Below, piece by piece: positions 31,652-39,909 of a DNA stretch of 64,000 nucleotides. Numbering within the stretch: position 1 is the first letter of the stretch; each line of letters opens with the position of its first letter. Under the pieces are notes generated by a model. The model saw nothing but the letters and a program-made list of their open reading frames with translations. It was not told where the DNA came from and did not search any database. Source of the stretch: an uncultured Lachnoclostridium sp. (GTDB lineage Bacteria; Bacillota; Clostridia; Lachnospirales; Lachnospiraceae); assembly GCA_930986645.1 (NCBI GenBank), contig CAKNJS010000007.1:16871-80870 (forward strand). The letters run 5' to 3'. The position numbers and the translations under genes were made by a program.

Positions 31652-31807
31652 TGGTGGCGGCGAGCCAGAGTCAAGGCTTGCCCGAGACCTTGGCGGCCGC
31701 TTGCAATCCCGGAATGTGCCTTTTGGCCCTTCTGGTGATTCTGATGTAAAGATCGGCGCAGAAATGGGATTAAGGAAGCGCCAGATTATATGGAAAGGAA
31801 GAGAACA

Positions 31808-33010
31808 ATGCCAAAATTAAATGAAAATTATCTGAATGTACAGGACAGCTATCTTTTTGCAGAGATTGCACGCAGAGTAAAGGTATATGAAGAAAATCAT
31901 CCTGATAAAGCGGGAAATATCATCCGCCTCGGAATCGGAGACGTGACACGTCCGCTCACAAAGAGCGCGATCGAGGCACTCCACAAAGCAGTGGATGAGC
32001 AGGCTGTGTCCGAGACTTTTAAAGGATACGGACCGGAGCAGGGATATGAATTCGTGCGTAAGGCTGTTGCAGATTATTATGCGAGAAACGGTGTGGAGGT
32101 TGACGCGGACGATGTGTTCATCTCTGACGGAGCAAAGAGCGACACCGGTAATATTACAGAGCTTTTCGCAAAGGACAATGTGATCCTTGTGCCGGATCCG
32201 GTATATCCGGTTTATGTGGATACAAACACAATGGATGGAAAACAGATCATCTATATGAACGGTACAGAGGAGAATGATTTCCTGCCGATGCCGGATGATA
32301 ATGTAAAGGCAGATATTATCTATCTGTGCTCCCCGAACAATCCGACCGGAGCATGTTATAACAAAGAGCAGTTAAAAGCGTGGGTAGATTATGCTCTTGC
32401 AAATGAAGCGGTGATCCTTTTTGACTCTGCTTATGAGGCGTTTGTATCCGAGCCGGAACTGCCGCGCAGCATATATGCGGTAGAGGGGGCGGAGAAGTGC
32501 GCGATCGAGTTCTGCTCACTGTCCAAGACAGCCGGATTTACGGGAACACGTTTCTCCTATACAGTTGTGCCGAAAGAGCTTGTATTTGGAACTTCGGACG
32601 GCAGAGAGCTCAGCCTGCATGATATGTGGAACAGAAGACAGTCTACAAAGTTCAACGGCACACCGTATATTATCCAGTATGCGGCTGCGCAGGTGTTTAC
32701 AGAGCAGGGCATGGACGAGTGCATGGAAAATATTTCCTATTATATGGAAAATGCCCGTGTGATCGCAGAGACTCTGAGGAAGAAAAATATTCCGTTCACA
32801 GGCGGAGTAAACTCCCCTTATATCTGGTTCAAGTGTCCGAACGGCATGGAGTCATGGGAACTCTTTGATTACCTCCTTGAAAATATTCAGGTAGTGGGAA
32901 CACCGGGAGCAGGGTTCGGTGTGAATGGAAAGAATCATTTCCGTCTGACGTCATTCGGAACCCATGAGAAGACGAAAGAAGCAATGGAGAGATTTGACAA
33001 ACTGTTCTAG
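31808..33010 (+). CDS. dapL: LL-diaminopimelate aminotransferase
   Basis: ATG 31808 is preferred to the in-frame ATG at 31790 because GGAAGAG is then well spaced. The 400-residue fold-type I PLP enzyme matches DapL closely: IIRLGIGDVTRPL, FKGYGPEQGYEFVR, DGAKSDTGNI, CSPNNPTGACY and the PLP lysine (about K240) in CSLSKTAGFTGTR. DapL converts tetrahydrodipicolinate directly to LL-diaminopimelate for lysine and peptidoglycan synthesis. It stands alone between two terminators. Confidence 0.95.
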   Translation: MPKLNENYLNVQDSYLFAEIARRVKVYEENHPDKAGNIIRLGIGDVTRPLTKSAIEALHKAVDEQAVSETFKGYGPEQGYEFVRKAVADYYARNGVEVDADDVFISDGAKSDTGNITELFAKDNVILVPDPVYPVYVDTNTMDGKQIIYMNGTEENDFLPMPDDNVKADIIYLCSPNNPTGACYNKEQLKAWVDYALANEAVILFDSAYEAFVSEPELPRSIYAVEGAEKCAIEFCSLSKTAGFTGTRFSYTVVPKELVFGTSDGRELSLHDMWNRRQSTKFNGTPYIIQYAAAQVFTEQGMDECMENISYYMENARVIAETLRKKNIPFTGGVNSPYIWFKCPNGMESWELFDYLLENIQVVGTPGAGFGVNGKNHFRLTSFGTHEKTKEAMERFDKLF

Positions 33011-33102
33011 TCATAAGTCAAAATCTGATATTTCAAAGCAGAACAATCTGTGTTTACAAAAAGAGGCACAGCGGATTTTGGAAAACTGTTTTGTATAAGA
33101 AT

Positions 33103-33164
33103 ATGGCGGATAGCCGAGAGCATATGGATTAAGCGTATGCAGAGCGGTTATCCGCCATTTTTCT
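33103..33164 (+). terminator. Terminator after dapL
   Basis: ATGGCGGATAGCCG and CGGTTATCCGCCAT form a long stem with an inner GCATATGG/GCGTATGC pairing. TTTTTCTT follows directly. Confidence 0.88.
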
Positions 33165-33211
33165 TGAGAAAATCTTTAGAATTTATTCCATATAATTTAA
33201 GTAATATTATA

Positions 33212-33240
33212 TTGACACATAATATTATATAAAATATAAT
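33212..33240 (+). promoter_or_regulatory. Consensus promoter with overlapping AT repeats ahead of padR
   Basis: TTGACA (33212-33217), 17 bp and TATAAT (33235-33240) match the vegetative consensus exactly. TAATATTATAT occurs twice in direct repeat (33201-33211 and 33220-33230), flanking the -35 box, and ATATAATATA overlaps the -10 box. The repeats are well placed for autorepression by the PadR protein encoded 86 bp downstream. Confidence 0.8.
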
Positions 33241-33325
33241 ATAGAAAACGACACAGTATTATGGGATAAAGAAAAGAGCAGAGGCGTGATAGTGAGATCA
33301 GCCCTGTTACAGAAAGGGTGATTGC

Positions 33326-33649
33326 ATGGTATTTAATACAGGTGCAGCACTTCTGGACGCAATCGTGCTGGCCGTTGTCTCCCGGGAGGATGAAGGAACA
33401 TACGGTTACAAGATCACTCAGGATGTACGCAGAGTCATAGACGTGTCAGAATCGACATTGTATCCGGTTCTGCGGCGCCTGCAGAAAGATGAGTGTCTGG
33501 AAGTGTATGACAGACAGTTTGACGGCAGAAACAGAAGATATTACAAGGTGACATCCAGAGGGATGGCACAGCTTGGTCTGTACAAGTCAGAGTGGAAGAT
33601 TTATATCCAGAAGATCAACGAGATATTTGAGGGAGGTGTGACTGCATGA
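33326..33649 (+). CDS. PadR-family transcriptional regulator
   Basis: The 107-residue protein is a PadR winged helix: LDAIVLAVVSREDEGTYGYKI, VSESTLYPVLRRLQKDECLE for the recognition helix and YYKVTSRG for the wing. A short dimerisation helix follows. It is the first gene of a cassette with DUF1700 and DUF4097 proteins, an arrangement widespread in Firmicutes in which PadR usually represses its own operon. The signal is unknown. It overlaps the next gene by four bases. Confidence 0.93.
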   Translation: MVFNTGAALLDAIVLAVVSREDEGTYGYKITQDVRRVIDVSESTLYPVLRRLQKDECLEVYDRQFDGRNRRYYKVTSRGMAQLGLYKSEWKIYIQKINEIFEGGVTA

Positions 33650-34374
33650 ACCGTATTGAATTTATGGCTGAGCTGGAGCGGCTGCTGGCCGATATGCCGG
33701 AAGAGGAACGGCAGGCGGCGGTTCAGTATTATGCAGATTATTTTGCGGATGCCGGAGAGGCAAATGAGGCAGAGGTAATCCGGGAATTGGGAAGTCCGGA
33801 GAAGGCGGCCCAGTCGATCAAGGCGGATTATTACGGAACAGAATTCAATGAGTCCGAGTATGAACATAAGGATTATATGGAAAAATACGGACAGCGCTCT
33901 TCTAATGAAAGGGCCGGCGGCAGGACGGATTCCGGGACGGGATCCGGACAGGGCGGAACAGAAAATGGTGCCGGGAGTGCGGCGGGCGGAAAAGAAAATG
34001 ACAGGCCGTGGACCAGCAATACCCTTAAGCTTATTCTGATCATTGCTATTGCTGTTGTTCTGTGGCCGGTGACTCTGGGAATTGCCATTACGGTCTTTGG
34101 GATTGCCGCAGCTGTGGTATGCTTCTTTGCAGTTCTTGTGATCGCGGCGGTATCGATTATGATCGCCGGAGGCGTTACGGTTATCGTCGGGCTTGCCTTT
34201 GCGATCGCGGTTCCTCCGGCGGCGCTTGTGACAGCCGGGATCGGAATCCTTCTGTTCGTGCTGGGGCTCATTGCAACGGTCGGAACAGTGAAGCTCTGTA
34301 TCATAGTGTATCCGGCGATGCTCAGGGGATTTGTGAATCTGTGCAGAAGACCGTTTTACGGAAAGGCGGTGTAA
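33646..34374 (+). CDS. DUF1700/HAAS-domain membrane protein
   Basis: Residues 1-75 form the helical DUF1700 (HAAS) domain: EFMAELERLLADMPEEERQ, YYADYFADAGE and ELGSPEKAAQ. A low-complexity Gly/Ser/Glu linker follows, then four or five hydrophobic helices in the C-terminal half. The family occurs with PadR and DUF4097 genes and is thought to be part of an envelope or sporulation-related signalling unit; its molecular job is not known. It is coupled to padR by overlap. Confidence 0.88.
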   Translation: MNRIEFMAELERLLADMPEEERQAAVQYYADYFADAGEANEAEVIRELGSPEKAAQSIKADYYGTEFNESEYEHKDYMEKYGQRSSNERAGGRTDSGTGSGQGGTENGAGSAAGGKENDRPWTSNTLKLILIIAIAVVLWPVTLGIAITVFGIAAAVVCFFAVLVIAAVSIMIAGGVTVIVGLAFAIAVPPAALVTAGIGILLFVLGLIATVGTVKLCIIVYPAMLRGFVNLCRRPFYGKAV

Positions 34375-34377
34375 AGG

Positions 34378-35286
34378 ATGAAAAAAGGATGGAAAGTGTT
34401 CTGGATTGTATGTGCGGTCATGGCAGCAGCCGGTATTGTGATGACAGCGGGCGGTATCGCGCTGGGCGGACTTACAATGTTAAGCAGCGCGGATGAATCG
34501 GGACCAGTGCATGATTGGCTGCAGCGGACCGGCAGGATTGTGAGAGAAAATACAGCTTCGGATGAACTGGATGATCTGTCCGATATTACAATGGACAGTG
34601 GAGATTATGACGGCGGATATGTACCGGGGGAACCGGACGGAAATATGATCACGGCTTATGACGGGATTACTGAAATATCACTGGATCTATCCTATTTGAG
34701 CGTGATCGTATCACCTTCCGATAGTGACGCGGTCATTGTGGATACATCACAGCTTAGTTCTGAGATCCGGGGAGATATCGTGATTTCTCAGGATGGAGGA
34801 GAGCTGGAGCTGGAGACAGAAGGCCATCGGGGCTTGAAGTGGAATACAGCTGGTACAGAAATGTTATATATCAGTATTCCTCAGGGAACACATTACAATT
34901 CCTTTTCCGCTGACGTGGGAGCAGGACTTCTAGAGCTGGAAGGTATTTCAGCAGGAGAGATTTCTCTTGAAGCAGGAGCCGGGCAGATCATTGCGGAAGG
35001 TTTCTATACAGATGTGCTTGAGGCGGACTGCGGAGCCGGACAGGTCACGCTGCAGGGGGAGGTAGTGCAGAACGCAGATCTTAACTGCGATATCGGGGAA
35101 GTTCTCTTTACTCTGCCGGGAGAGAGGGAAGCTTATAATTATGAACTGTCCTGTTCAGCAGGAGAACTTATTGTAGGCGATGAAGCTTACAGCGGTATCC
35201 GTAATCAGATGAAGATAGATAACGGCAGCAGCTGTCTGATAGAGGCAGAATGCAGGATAGGCAGGATGGAGCTTATGTTTGAATAA
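34378..35286 (+). CDS. DUF4097-family beta-repeat protein, membrane-anchored
   Basis: The 302-residue protein begins with one hydrophobic helix (residues about 5-32), which should anchor it with the rest outside. From about residue 85 it is a repetitive beta-strand domain with recurring GAGLLELEGISAGEISLEAGAG-like turns, typical of DUF4097 putative adhesin-like solenoids. The acidic segment before the repeats is probably a linker. The partner genes upstream suggest a common envelope function. No enzyme motif is seen. Confidence 0.85.
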   Translation: MKKGWKVFWIVCAVMAAAGIVMTAGGIALGGLTMLSSADESGPVHDWLQRTGRIVRENTASDELDDLSDITMDSGDYDGGYVPGEPDGNMITAYDGITEISLDLSYLSVIVSPSDSDAVIVDTSQLSSEIRGDIVISQDGGELELETEGHRGLKWNTAGTEMLYISIPQGTHYNSFSADVGAGLLELEGISAGEISLEAGAGQIIAEGFYTDVLEADCGAGQVTLQGEVVQNADLNCDIGEVLFTLPGEREAYNYELSCSAGELIVGDEAYSGIRNQMKIDNGSSCLIEAECRIGRMELMFE

Positions 35287-35340
35287 TGACGAGCATGAAA
35301 AAAAGAAGTAATTAAATCAGAGAAAGTGAGGAATCAGATC

Positions 35341-35532
35341 ATGACGGGAAAAAGATTATATCGTTCGAGAAAAAACAGGATGTTATGCGGAGTGTGCGGA
35401 GGAGTCGCAGAGTATTTTAATATCGATCCTACGCTGATCCGGCTGTTGTTTGTACTGTTTGGGTTGTCGGGCAGCGGAATACTGGCGTATATTATAGCGG
35501 CAATCATCATACCGGATAGTCCGATGATGTAG
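35341..35532 (+). CDS. PspC-domain protein
   Basis: The 63-residue protein from ATG 35341 is a single PspC domain: LYRSRKNRMLCGVCGGVAEY, then a short DPTLIRL turn and one transmembrane helix ending in IIIPDS. PspC proteins sit in the membrane and often accompany envelope stress genes. Here it closes the PadR-DUF1700-DUF4097 cassette, 54 bases after the previous stop. Confidence 0.93.
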   Translation: MTGKRLYRSRKNRMLCGVCGGVAEYFNIDPTLIRLLFVLFGLSGSGILAYIIAAIIIPDSPMM

Positions 35533-35555
35533 TTCGAACAGAAAATATAAGTATT

Positions 35556-35591
35556 AGGTACCGGGCATGTTTTAAAAGTGCCCGGTATTTT
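35556..35591 (+). terminator. Terminator after the PspC gene
   Basis: GTACCGGGCA and TGCCCGGTAT pair across a loop of TTTTAAAA type, with TTTT following. It ends the cassette before the spore protein gene. Confidence 0.82.
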
Positions 35592-35651
35592 ACTGTGAAT
35601 ATTCCGGTACATTTTCGTCAATACTCTGGGAAAACGGAAAGAAGGGGTATT

Positions 35652-35840
35652 GTGTCTAAGAAAAAAGAGAAAAAAATCGATCTTAACAATTTGGAGCCGG
35701 AAGAAAAAATGAAATATGAAGTGGCGGAAGAACTGGGGCTCCTTGACAGAGTTCTGGCGGACGGCTGGAAATCTCTTACATCAAAAGAAACAGGCAGAAT
35801 CGGAGGAATGGTGACGAAAAAGAAAAGAGAAAAACGATAA
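35652..35840 (+). CDS. Small acid-soluble spore protein, alpha/beta type
   Basis: GTG 35652, with AAGAAGGGG upstream, gives 62 residues. The core MKYEVAEELGLLDRVLADGW is the SASP domain that contains the germination-protease cleavage region, and SLTSKETGRIGGMVTKKKR is the DNA-binding C-terminal motif. Such proteins coat spore DNA and protect it from UV and heat, implying that the organism or its recent ancestors sporulate. The Lys-rich N-terminus is longer than in Bacillus SASPs. Expression would need a forespore promoter, which I could not identify. Confidence 0.88.
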   Translation: MSKKKEKKIDLNNLEPEEKMKYEVAEELGLLDRVLADGWKSLTSKETGRIGGMVTKKKREKR

Positions 35841-35868
35841 AAAAAGAATAAACAAAATTTCTAAAACT

Positions 35869-35896
35869 TTACAAAAAACTACAGATTTGATAAAAT
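35869..35896 (+). promoter_or_regulatory. Candidate promoter of the WecB-like gene
   Basis: TTTACA (35869-35874) and TAAAAT (35891-35896) are 16 bp apart, 34 bp ahead of the start codon. Confidence 0.5.
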
Positions 35897-35929
35897 TGTA
35901 CGACTGGGGAGAATATAGGTGATGTATTT

Positions 35930-36604
35930 ATGGAAGATAAGATAGAAGTTCTGGGAACAAGCATGGACTGCCTGACAGCAAAAGAGACGATGCTGAGAAC
36001 TATGCAGTTTATGGAAAATGACTCAGTTGATACAATTGAAATAATGACAATGGATTCGCTGATGAATAATCGGGACGATGAGATCTGGAGAGAACAGATA
36101 AAAGAGTTTAAACTCACGCTCCCCGGAGAGCCTGAAATACTTAAGGTGGCGGATGTTCACGACAAAATAAAGCTTAAAGAGACAGAAAACAGAGTGTTTC
36201 TGAAAATGTTTATGAAATACCTTCAGAAAAATCAAAAAAGAATTTACCTTCTGGCTGATACGGAAGAGGAAATAATCCGGGCAGAAAATGCAATACGCCG
36301 TTACAACAGAGGTATTCGTCTTAGCGGACACGCCTGTCTGCATCCGGATGATAATCGGGAGGAAGAAGTGGTAAATGACATTAACGGAACTGAGACAGAT
36401 TGTGTGCTTTCGGTTCTTTCTTCTCCTTATCAGGAAAGCTTTATAAGCAGATACAGAACTCTGCTTAATACAAAGCTTTGGTTTGGATGCGGACCGATGC
36501 TTTCAAGAAGTTATGATGATCGTATGCTTTTGCATCAGATAAAACATTTTTTTAGAAAAACAATGTTCCGCAGGCAGGTGGAGAAGCAGCAAAAAGAAAA
36601 ATAA
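35930..36604 (+). CDS. Divergent WecB/TagA/CpsF-like protein
   Basis: The 224-residue protein shows the WecB/TagA layout: an N-terminal IEVLGTSMDCLTAKET segment, a central RIYLLADTEEEIIRAENAIRR Rossmann-type helix, and a VLSSPYQESFISRYRTLLNTKLWFG segment equivalent to the PKQE region. Key residues differ from the glycosyltransferase consensus; GxPKQE is replaced by SSPYQE, and the C-terminal arginine-rich region with its RAP motif is missing. The true enzymes add N-acetylmannosamine in teichoic acid synthesis. Loss of these features suggests either an altered substrate or a non-catalytic role. No other envelope-glycan genes are adjacent. Confidence 0.6.
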   Translation: MEDKIEVLGTSMDCLTAKETMLRTMQFMENDSVDTIEIMTMDSLMNNRDDEIWREQIKEFKLTLPGEPEILKVADVHDKIKLKETENRVFLKMFMKYLQKNQKRIYLLADTEEEIIRAENAIRRYNRGIRLSGHACLHPDDNREEEVVNDINGTETDCVLSVLSSPYQESFISRYRTLLNTKLWFGCGPMLSRSYDDRMLLHQIKHFFRKTMFRRQVEKQQKEK

Positions 36605-36627
36605 TATGAACTTTTTGTAAAACATTT

Positions 36628-36670
36628 GAGGAAATGCATAAAAATAGTGGATTTCCTCTTTATTTTTTTG
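36628..36670 (+). terminator. Terminator after the WecB-like gene
   Basis: GAGGAAAT and ATTTCCTC are perfect 8-bp arms, followed by TTTATTTTTTT. Confidence 0.85.
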
Positions 36671-36775
36671 GTGTTTTGCATTAATATAATACGTGAATAT
36701 GTGAATTTGAATATTTTTTTTGCTGTAAATTTGTGAAAAGTGTACATGGTTTTCTGGAGGAGTGGAGGAAGAGGA

Positions 36776-37867
36776 ATGATTTCAAATCAGATACTACAAA
36801 ATACGATTGATGGCCTGAAAGGAATTGCGAGAGTAGATTTCTGTGTTTTGGATACAGAAGGAAAAGAACTTGCAGCTACGTTTGAGAGTGAGCAGGACCG
36901 CAGTGAAGCGGTGCTCTCGTTTGTGGAATCCCCCGCAGACAGCCAGGTGATTCAGGGATGTCAGTTTTTCAAGATATTTGATGAACAGCGCCTTGAATAT
37001 GTACTTCTGGCCGACGGGGACAGCGAAGATGTCTATATGCTCGGCAAGATTGCCGCATTCCAGATACAGAGCCTTCTGGTAGCGTACAAAGAGCGGTTTG
37101 ACAAGGATAACTTTATTAAAAATCTTCTGCTCGATAATCTTCTCCTTGTCGATATTTATAACCGTGCGAAAAAATTACATATTGACACAGAAGTAAAACG
37201 TGTTATCTTTATTATTGAGACATCGCACGAGAGGGACAATGCCGCACTTGAGAATGTAAGAAGCCTGCTTGGCGGTAAGTCTAAGGACTTTGTAACTGCG
37301 GTTGATGAGAAAAATATTATCGTAGTGAAAGAACTTACAGACAAGGACGGTAATAAGGAACTTGAGAAGATGGCCCAGGAAATGCTGGATACGCTCCGCA
37401 ATGAGGGAGGAGAGGAGCAGATCCGCATTGCATATGGAACCATTGTGGGTGATATTAAGGAAGTGTCCAAGTCCTATAAAGAGGCAAAAATGGCTCTGGA
37501 CGTTGGCAAAATCTTTTTTGACGAGAAGGATATTGTCGCTTTCACGACCCTTGGTATCGGCAGATTGATCTATCAGCTTCCTATTCCGCTCTGCAAGATG
37601 TTTATCAAAGAGATTTTCGAGGGGAAATCTCCGGACGATTTTGATGAGGAGACATTGACGACAATCAATAAATTCTTTGAAAACAGCCTCAATGTGTCAG
37701 AAACGTCCAGGCAGCTTTATATTCACAGAAATACTCTTGTATACAGGCTGGATAAGCTTCAGAAGAGCACCGGTCTGGATCTTCGCGTTTTCGAGGATGC
37801 AATCACATTCAAGATCGCGCTGATGGTCGTAAAATACATGAATTATATGGAGTCTTTAGAGTATTGA
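36776..37867 (+). CDS. CdaR/PucR-type transcriptional regulator
   Basis: ATG 36776, behind GAGGAAGAGGA, gives 363 residues. The N-terminal 120 residues resemble a putative sugar-diacid sensor domain. The central region is GGDEF-like in fold, as in CdaR (IRIAYGTIVGDIKEVSKSYKEA). The C-terminal helix-turn-helix is ETSRQLYIHRNTLVYRLDKLQKSTGLDLR, diagnostic for the CdaR/PucR family. CdaR activates glucarate/glycerate genes in E. coli; here no such genes are adjacent, so the regulon is unknown. Confidence 0.85.
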   Translation: MISNQILQNTIDGLKGIARVDFCVLDTEGKELAATFESEQDRSEAVLSFVESPADSQVIQGCQFFKIFDEQRLEYVLLADGDSEDVYMLGKIAAFQIQSLLVAYKERFDKDNFIKNLLLDNLLLVDIYNRAKKLHIDTEVKRVIFIIETSHERDNAALENVRSLLGGKSKDFVTAVDEKNIIVVKELTDKDGNKELEKMAQEMLDTLRNEGGEEQIRIAYGTIVGDIKEVSKSYKEAKMALDVGKIFFDEKDIVAFTTLGIGRLIYQLPIPLCKMFIKEIFEGKSPDDFDEETLTTINKFFENSLNVSETSRQLYIHRNTLVYRLDKLQKSTGLDLRVFEDAITFKIALMVVKYMNYMESLEY

Positions 37868-37884
37868 TACCTGTCTAGCCATGC

Positions 37885-37977
37885 GCAGAACACAGAGAAG
37901 AGACATGCGGACGAAGTCCGGCATGGAGCTGAGATGTGTGATGCATAGGGCGTTCAGCCCAAGTGAGATGAAGGGCA
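37885..37977 (+). repeat. 93-bp direct repeat, copy 1
   Basis: This copy and the one at 38017-38109 are identical except for one base (GCTGAGATG versus GCTGGGATG). Each contains a hairpin around GGAC-GAA-GTCC, extended by CATGC/GCATG, and a second one, GGGC-GTTCA-GCCC. A third small hairpin, GGGC-AAA-GCCC, lies at the end of copy 1. They fill the gap between the CdaR-like gene and ftsE. Confidence 0.9.
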
Positions 37978-38016
37978 AAGCCCGGAATCGAACTTGCATG
38001 GCGGAAAGAAGGAGAA

Positions 38017-38109
38017 GCAGAACACAGAGAAGAGACATGCGGACGAAGTCCGGCATGGAGCTGGGATGTGTGATGCATAGGGCGTTCAGCCCAAGTGAGA
38101 TGAAGGGCA
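38017..38109 (+). repeat. 93-bp direct repeat, copy 2
   Basis: Second copy, 132 bp downstream of the first, with 92 of 93 bases identical. The 39-bp spacer is unrelated to the repeat. The near identity points to a recent tandem duplication or to selection on the two hairpins. Confidence 0.9.
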
Positions 38110-38164
38110 GGAAGCAAAATCCATATAAGATACAAGCAGGGGTATGAATAATTAGGAGGAACAT

Positions 38165-38851
38165 ATGATTGAATTAAGAAAGGTGACAAAGGAGTATTCC
38201 AAAGGGAACGCAGCTCTGAACGGAATATCCGTCAAGATCGAACGCGGTGAATTTGTATTTATCGTGGGCGATAGTGGATCCGGAAAGTCTACTCTGATCA
38301 AACTGATCATGAAGGAGCTGAACCCGACCGAAGGAACAATCATCGTGAACGGGCAGAACCTGAACAGGATGAAACACCGTAACATTGCAAAATACAGAAG
38401 AGGTCTCGGCGTTGTTTTTCAGGATTTCCGTCTTCTGAAAGACAGAAATATTTATGAAAATATTGCATTTGCGCTGCGCGTGACGGAGACACCGACAAGA
38501 ATTATCAAGAAGAAAGTGCCTGCTGCGCTTTCTCTGGTCGGCCTTGCACAGAAGTATAAGTCTTTCCCGAGAGAACTTTCGGGAGGAGAGCAGCAGCGTG
38601 TCGCTATTGCGAGAGCTCTCGTAAATGAACCTGCCATATTGCTGGCTGACGAGCCTACAGGAAATCTGGATCCGACGAACTCATGGGAAATTATGAGTAT
38701 TCTGAAGGAGGCGAATGAGCGTGGTACGACAGTGCTTGTCGTTACGCACAATCAGGAAATCGTAAACGAGATGAATGAGCGGGTGATCACGATGAAACAG
38801 GGCGTGATCGTCAGTGATGAACAAAAAGGTGGGTATATAAATGAGGATTAG
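38165..38851 (+). CDS. ftsE: Cell division ATP-binding protein FtsE
   Basis: The 228-residue ABC ATPase has Walker A GDSGSGKST, Q-loop VFQDFRLLKDRNIYEN, signature LSGGEQQRVAIARAL and Walker B LLADEPTGNLD, with spacing typical of FtsE. With FtsX it forms a membrane complex that activates peptidoglycan hydrolases during division or elongation. ATG 38165 lies behind AGGAGG. The reading frame overlaps ftsX by 11 bases. Confidence 0.95.
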   Translation: MIELRKVTKEYSKGNAALNGISVKIERGEFVFIVGDSGSGKSTLIKLIMKELNPTEGTIIVNGQNLNRMKHRNIAKYRRGLGVVFQDFRLLKDRNIYENIAFALRVTETPTRIIKKKVPAALSLVGLAQKYKSFPRELSGGEQQRVAIARALVNEPAILLADEPTGNLDPTNSWEIMSILKEANERGTTVLVVTHNQEIVNEMNERVITMKQGVIVSDEQKGGYINED

Positions 38852-39794
38852 TACAATTGGATACGTTGGAAAACAGGGTATCAAGAATATCTGGAGGAAC
38901 AAGATGTTTTCACTCGCATCCATTGCGACGATGTCAGCTTGTATCTTCCTGTTTGGATTATTTTTCTCGATTCTCGTAAACTTTCAGTACATCATAAGAA
39001 CTGCCGAGGAAGGGGTTGCCATCACGGTATTCTTTGATGAGGATGCAACAGATGAGCAGAAAGAAGAAATCGGCGAACAGCTGCAGAATCACGAAGGCGT
39101 AGCGAAAGTAAAGTATGTCTCTGCTGATGAGGCGTGGGAAGAGTTCCAGAAAGAATATTTTGGAGATAATCCGGAGCTTGCAGAGGGATTCAAGGATGAC
39201 AATCCGCTGGCAAGTTCAGACAACTATGAAGTGTATATGGAGACAATGGACAATGACGATCAGAGTCTTATTGCGAGAAGCAGATCACTTTCAGAGACGC
39301 AGAACAATCTGGTGAAGTTTGCTCAGGGGCTGGACGGAGTCAGGGAAGTCAATAAATCAGACGTTGTTGCCAATACACTTTCCAGTGTAAATACACTGGT
39401 AGCGATTGTGTCAATCGCGATTATTGTTATACTGCTTGGTGTGTCGATCTTCCTGATCAGTAATACAGTTACAATGGGTATTACAGTCCGCAAGGAAGAA
39501 ATTGCGATTATGAAGTATATCGGTGCAAAGGATTTTGTGGTACGGTCGCCGTTCGTGATCGAGGGTCTGATCATCGGTGTATTCGGCGCAGCAATCCCGT
39601 TGACGCTGCTGTACTTCCTGTATGACAAGGCGGTTGAATTTATTATGACGAGATTCAGCATTCTGCAGAATATTATTGATTTCCTGCCGGTGGGTACGGT
39701 ATATCAGATTCTGCTGCCGATCGGTCTTGTCATGGGTATCGGAATCGGTTTCTTAGGAAGTTTCTTTACCGTGCGCAAGCACTTGAAGGTATAA
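38841..39794 (+). CDS. ftsX: Cell division protein FtsX
   Basis: The 317-residue permease-like protein has an N-terminal transmembrane helix (residues about 24-46), a large extracellular domain of about 130 residues that should contact the hydrolase activator, and three C-terminal transmembrane helices. The FtsX core MGITVRKEEIAIMKYIGAKDFVVRSPFVIEG lies between helices two and three. It is paired with ftsE. A terminator follows; the protease gene downstream is often seen next to ftsEX in Firmicutes. Confidence 0.95.
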   Translation: MRISTIGYVGKQGIKNIWRNKMFSLASIATMSACIFLFGLFFSILVNFQYIIRTAEEGVAITVFFDEDATDEQKEEIGEQLQNHEGVAKVKYVSADEAWEEFQKEYFGDNPELAEGFKDDNPLASSDNYEVYMETMDNDDQSLIARSRSLSETQNNLVKFAQGLDGVREVNKSDVVANTLSSVNTLVAIVSIAIIVILLGVSIFLISNTVTMGITVRKEEIAIMKYIGAKDFVVRSPFVIEGLIIGVFGAAIPLTLLYFLYDKAVEFIMTRFSILQNIIDFLPVGTVYQILLPIGLVMGIGIGFLGSFFTVRKHLKV

Positions 39795-39858
39795 TGCCGG
39801 CAGTGTTGTATGACTGCATGGATTGAAGTATGCAGATTGTGATATAAAAACAAGGGAG

Positions 39859-39896
39859 GACAAAGTGGAGAAAAGTTCCGCTTTGTCTTCTTTTTT
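39859..39896 (+). terminator. Intrinsic terminator between ftsX and the S41 protease gene
   Basis: GACAAAGTGGA and TCCGCTTTGTC pair, with one G-T wobble, across GAAAAGT, and TTCTTTTTTC follows. It lies directly before the protease ribosome site and would limit readthrough from ftsEX. Because no separate promoter is obvious, the protease may depend on partial readthrough. Confidence 0.75.
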
Positions 39897-39909
39897 CGGA
39901 GGCGAAAAA

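Noticed and set aside
31508..31807. Riboswitch upstream of dapL (lysine or other)
   Set aside because: No conserved riboswitch core could be recognised; the main hairpin is a terminator for the preceding operon.
33050..33232. 60-residue open frame after dapL
   Set aside because: It spans the dapL terminator and reaches the padR promoter; not a plausible gene.
37885..38109. Possible CRISPR-like array
   Set aside because: Only two repeats, each 93 bp, with one 39-bp spacer and no cas genes; it is a tandem duplication.
37856..38164. Overlapping open frames in the 93-bp repeat region
   Set aside because: The peptides simply repeat themselves because the DNA is duplicated; no initiation signals.
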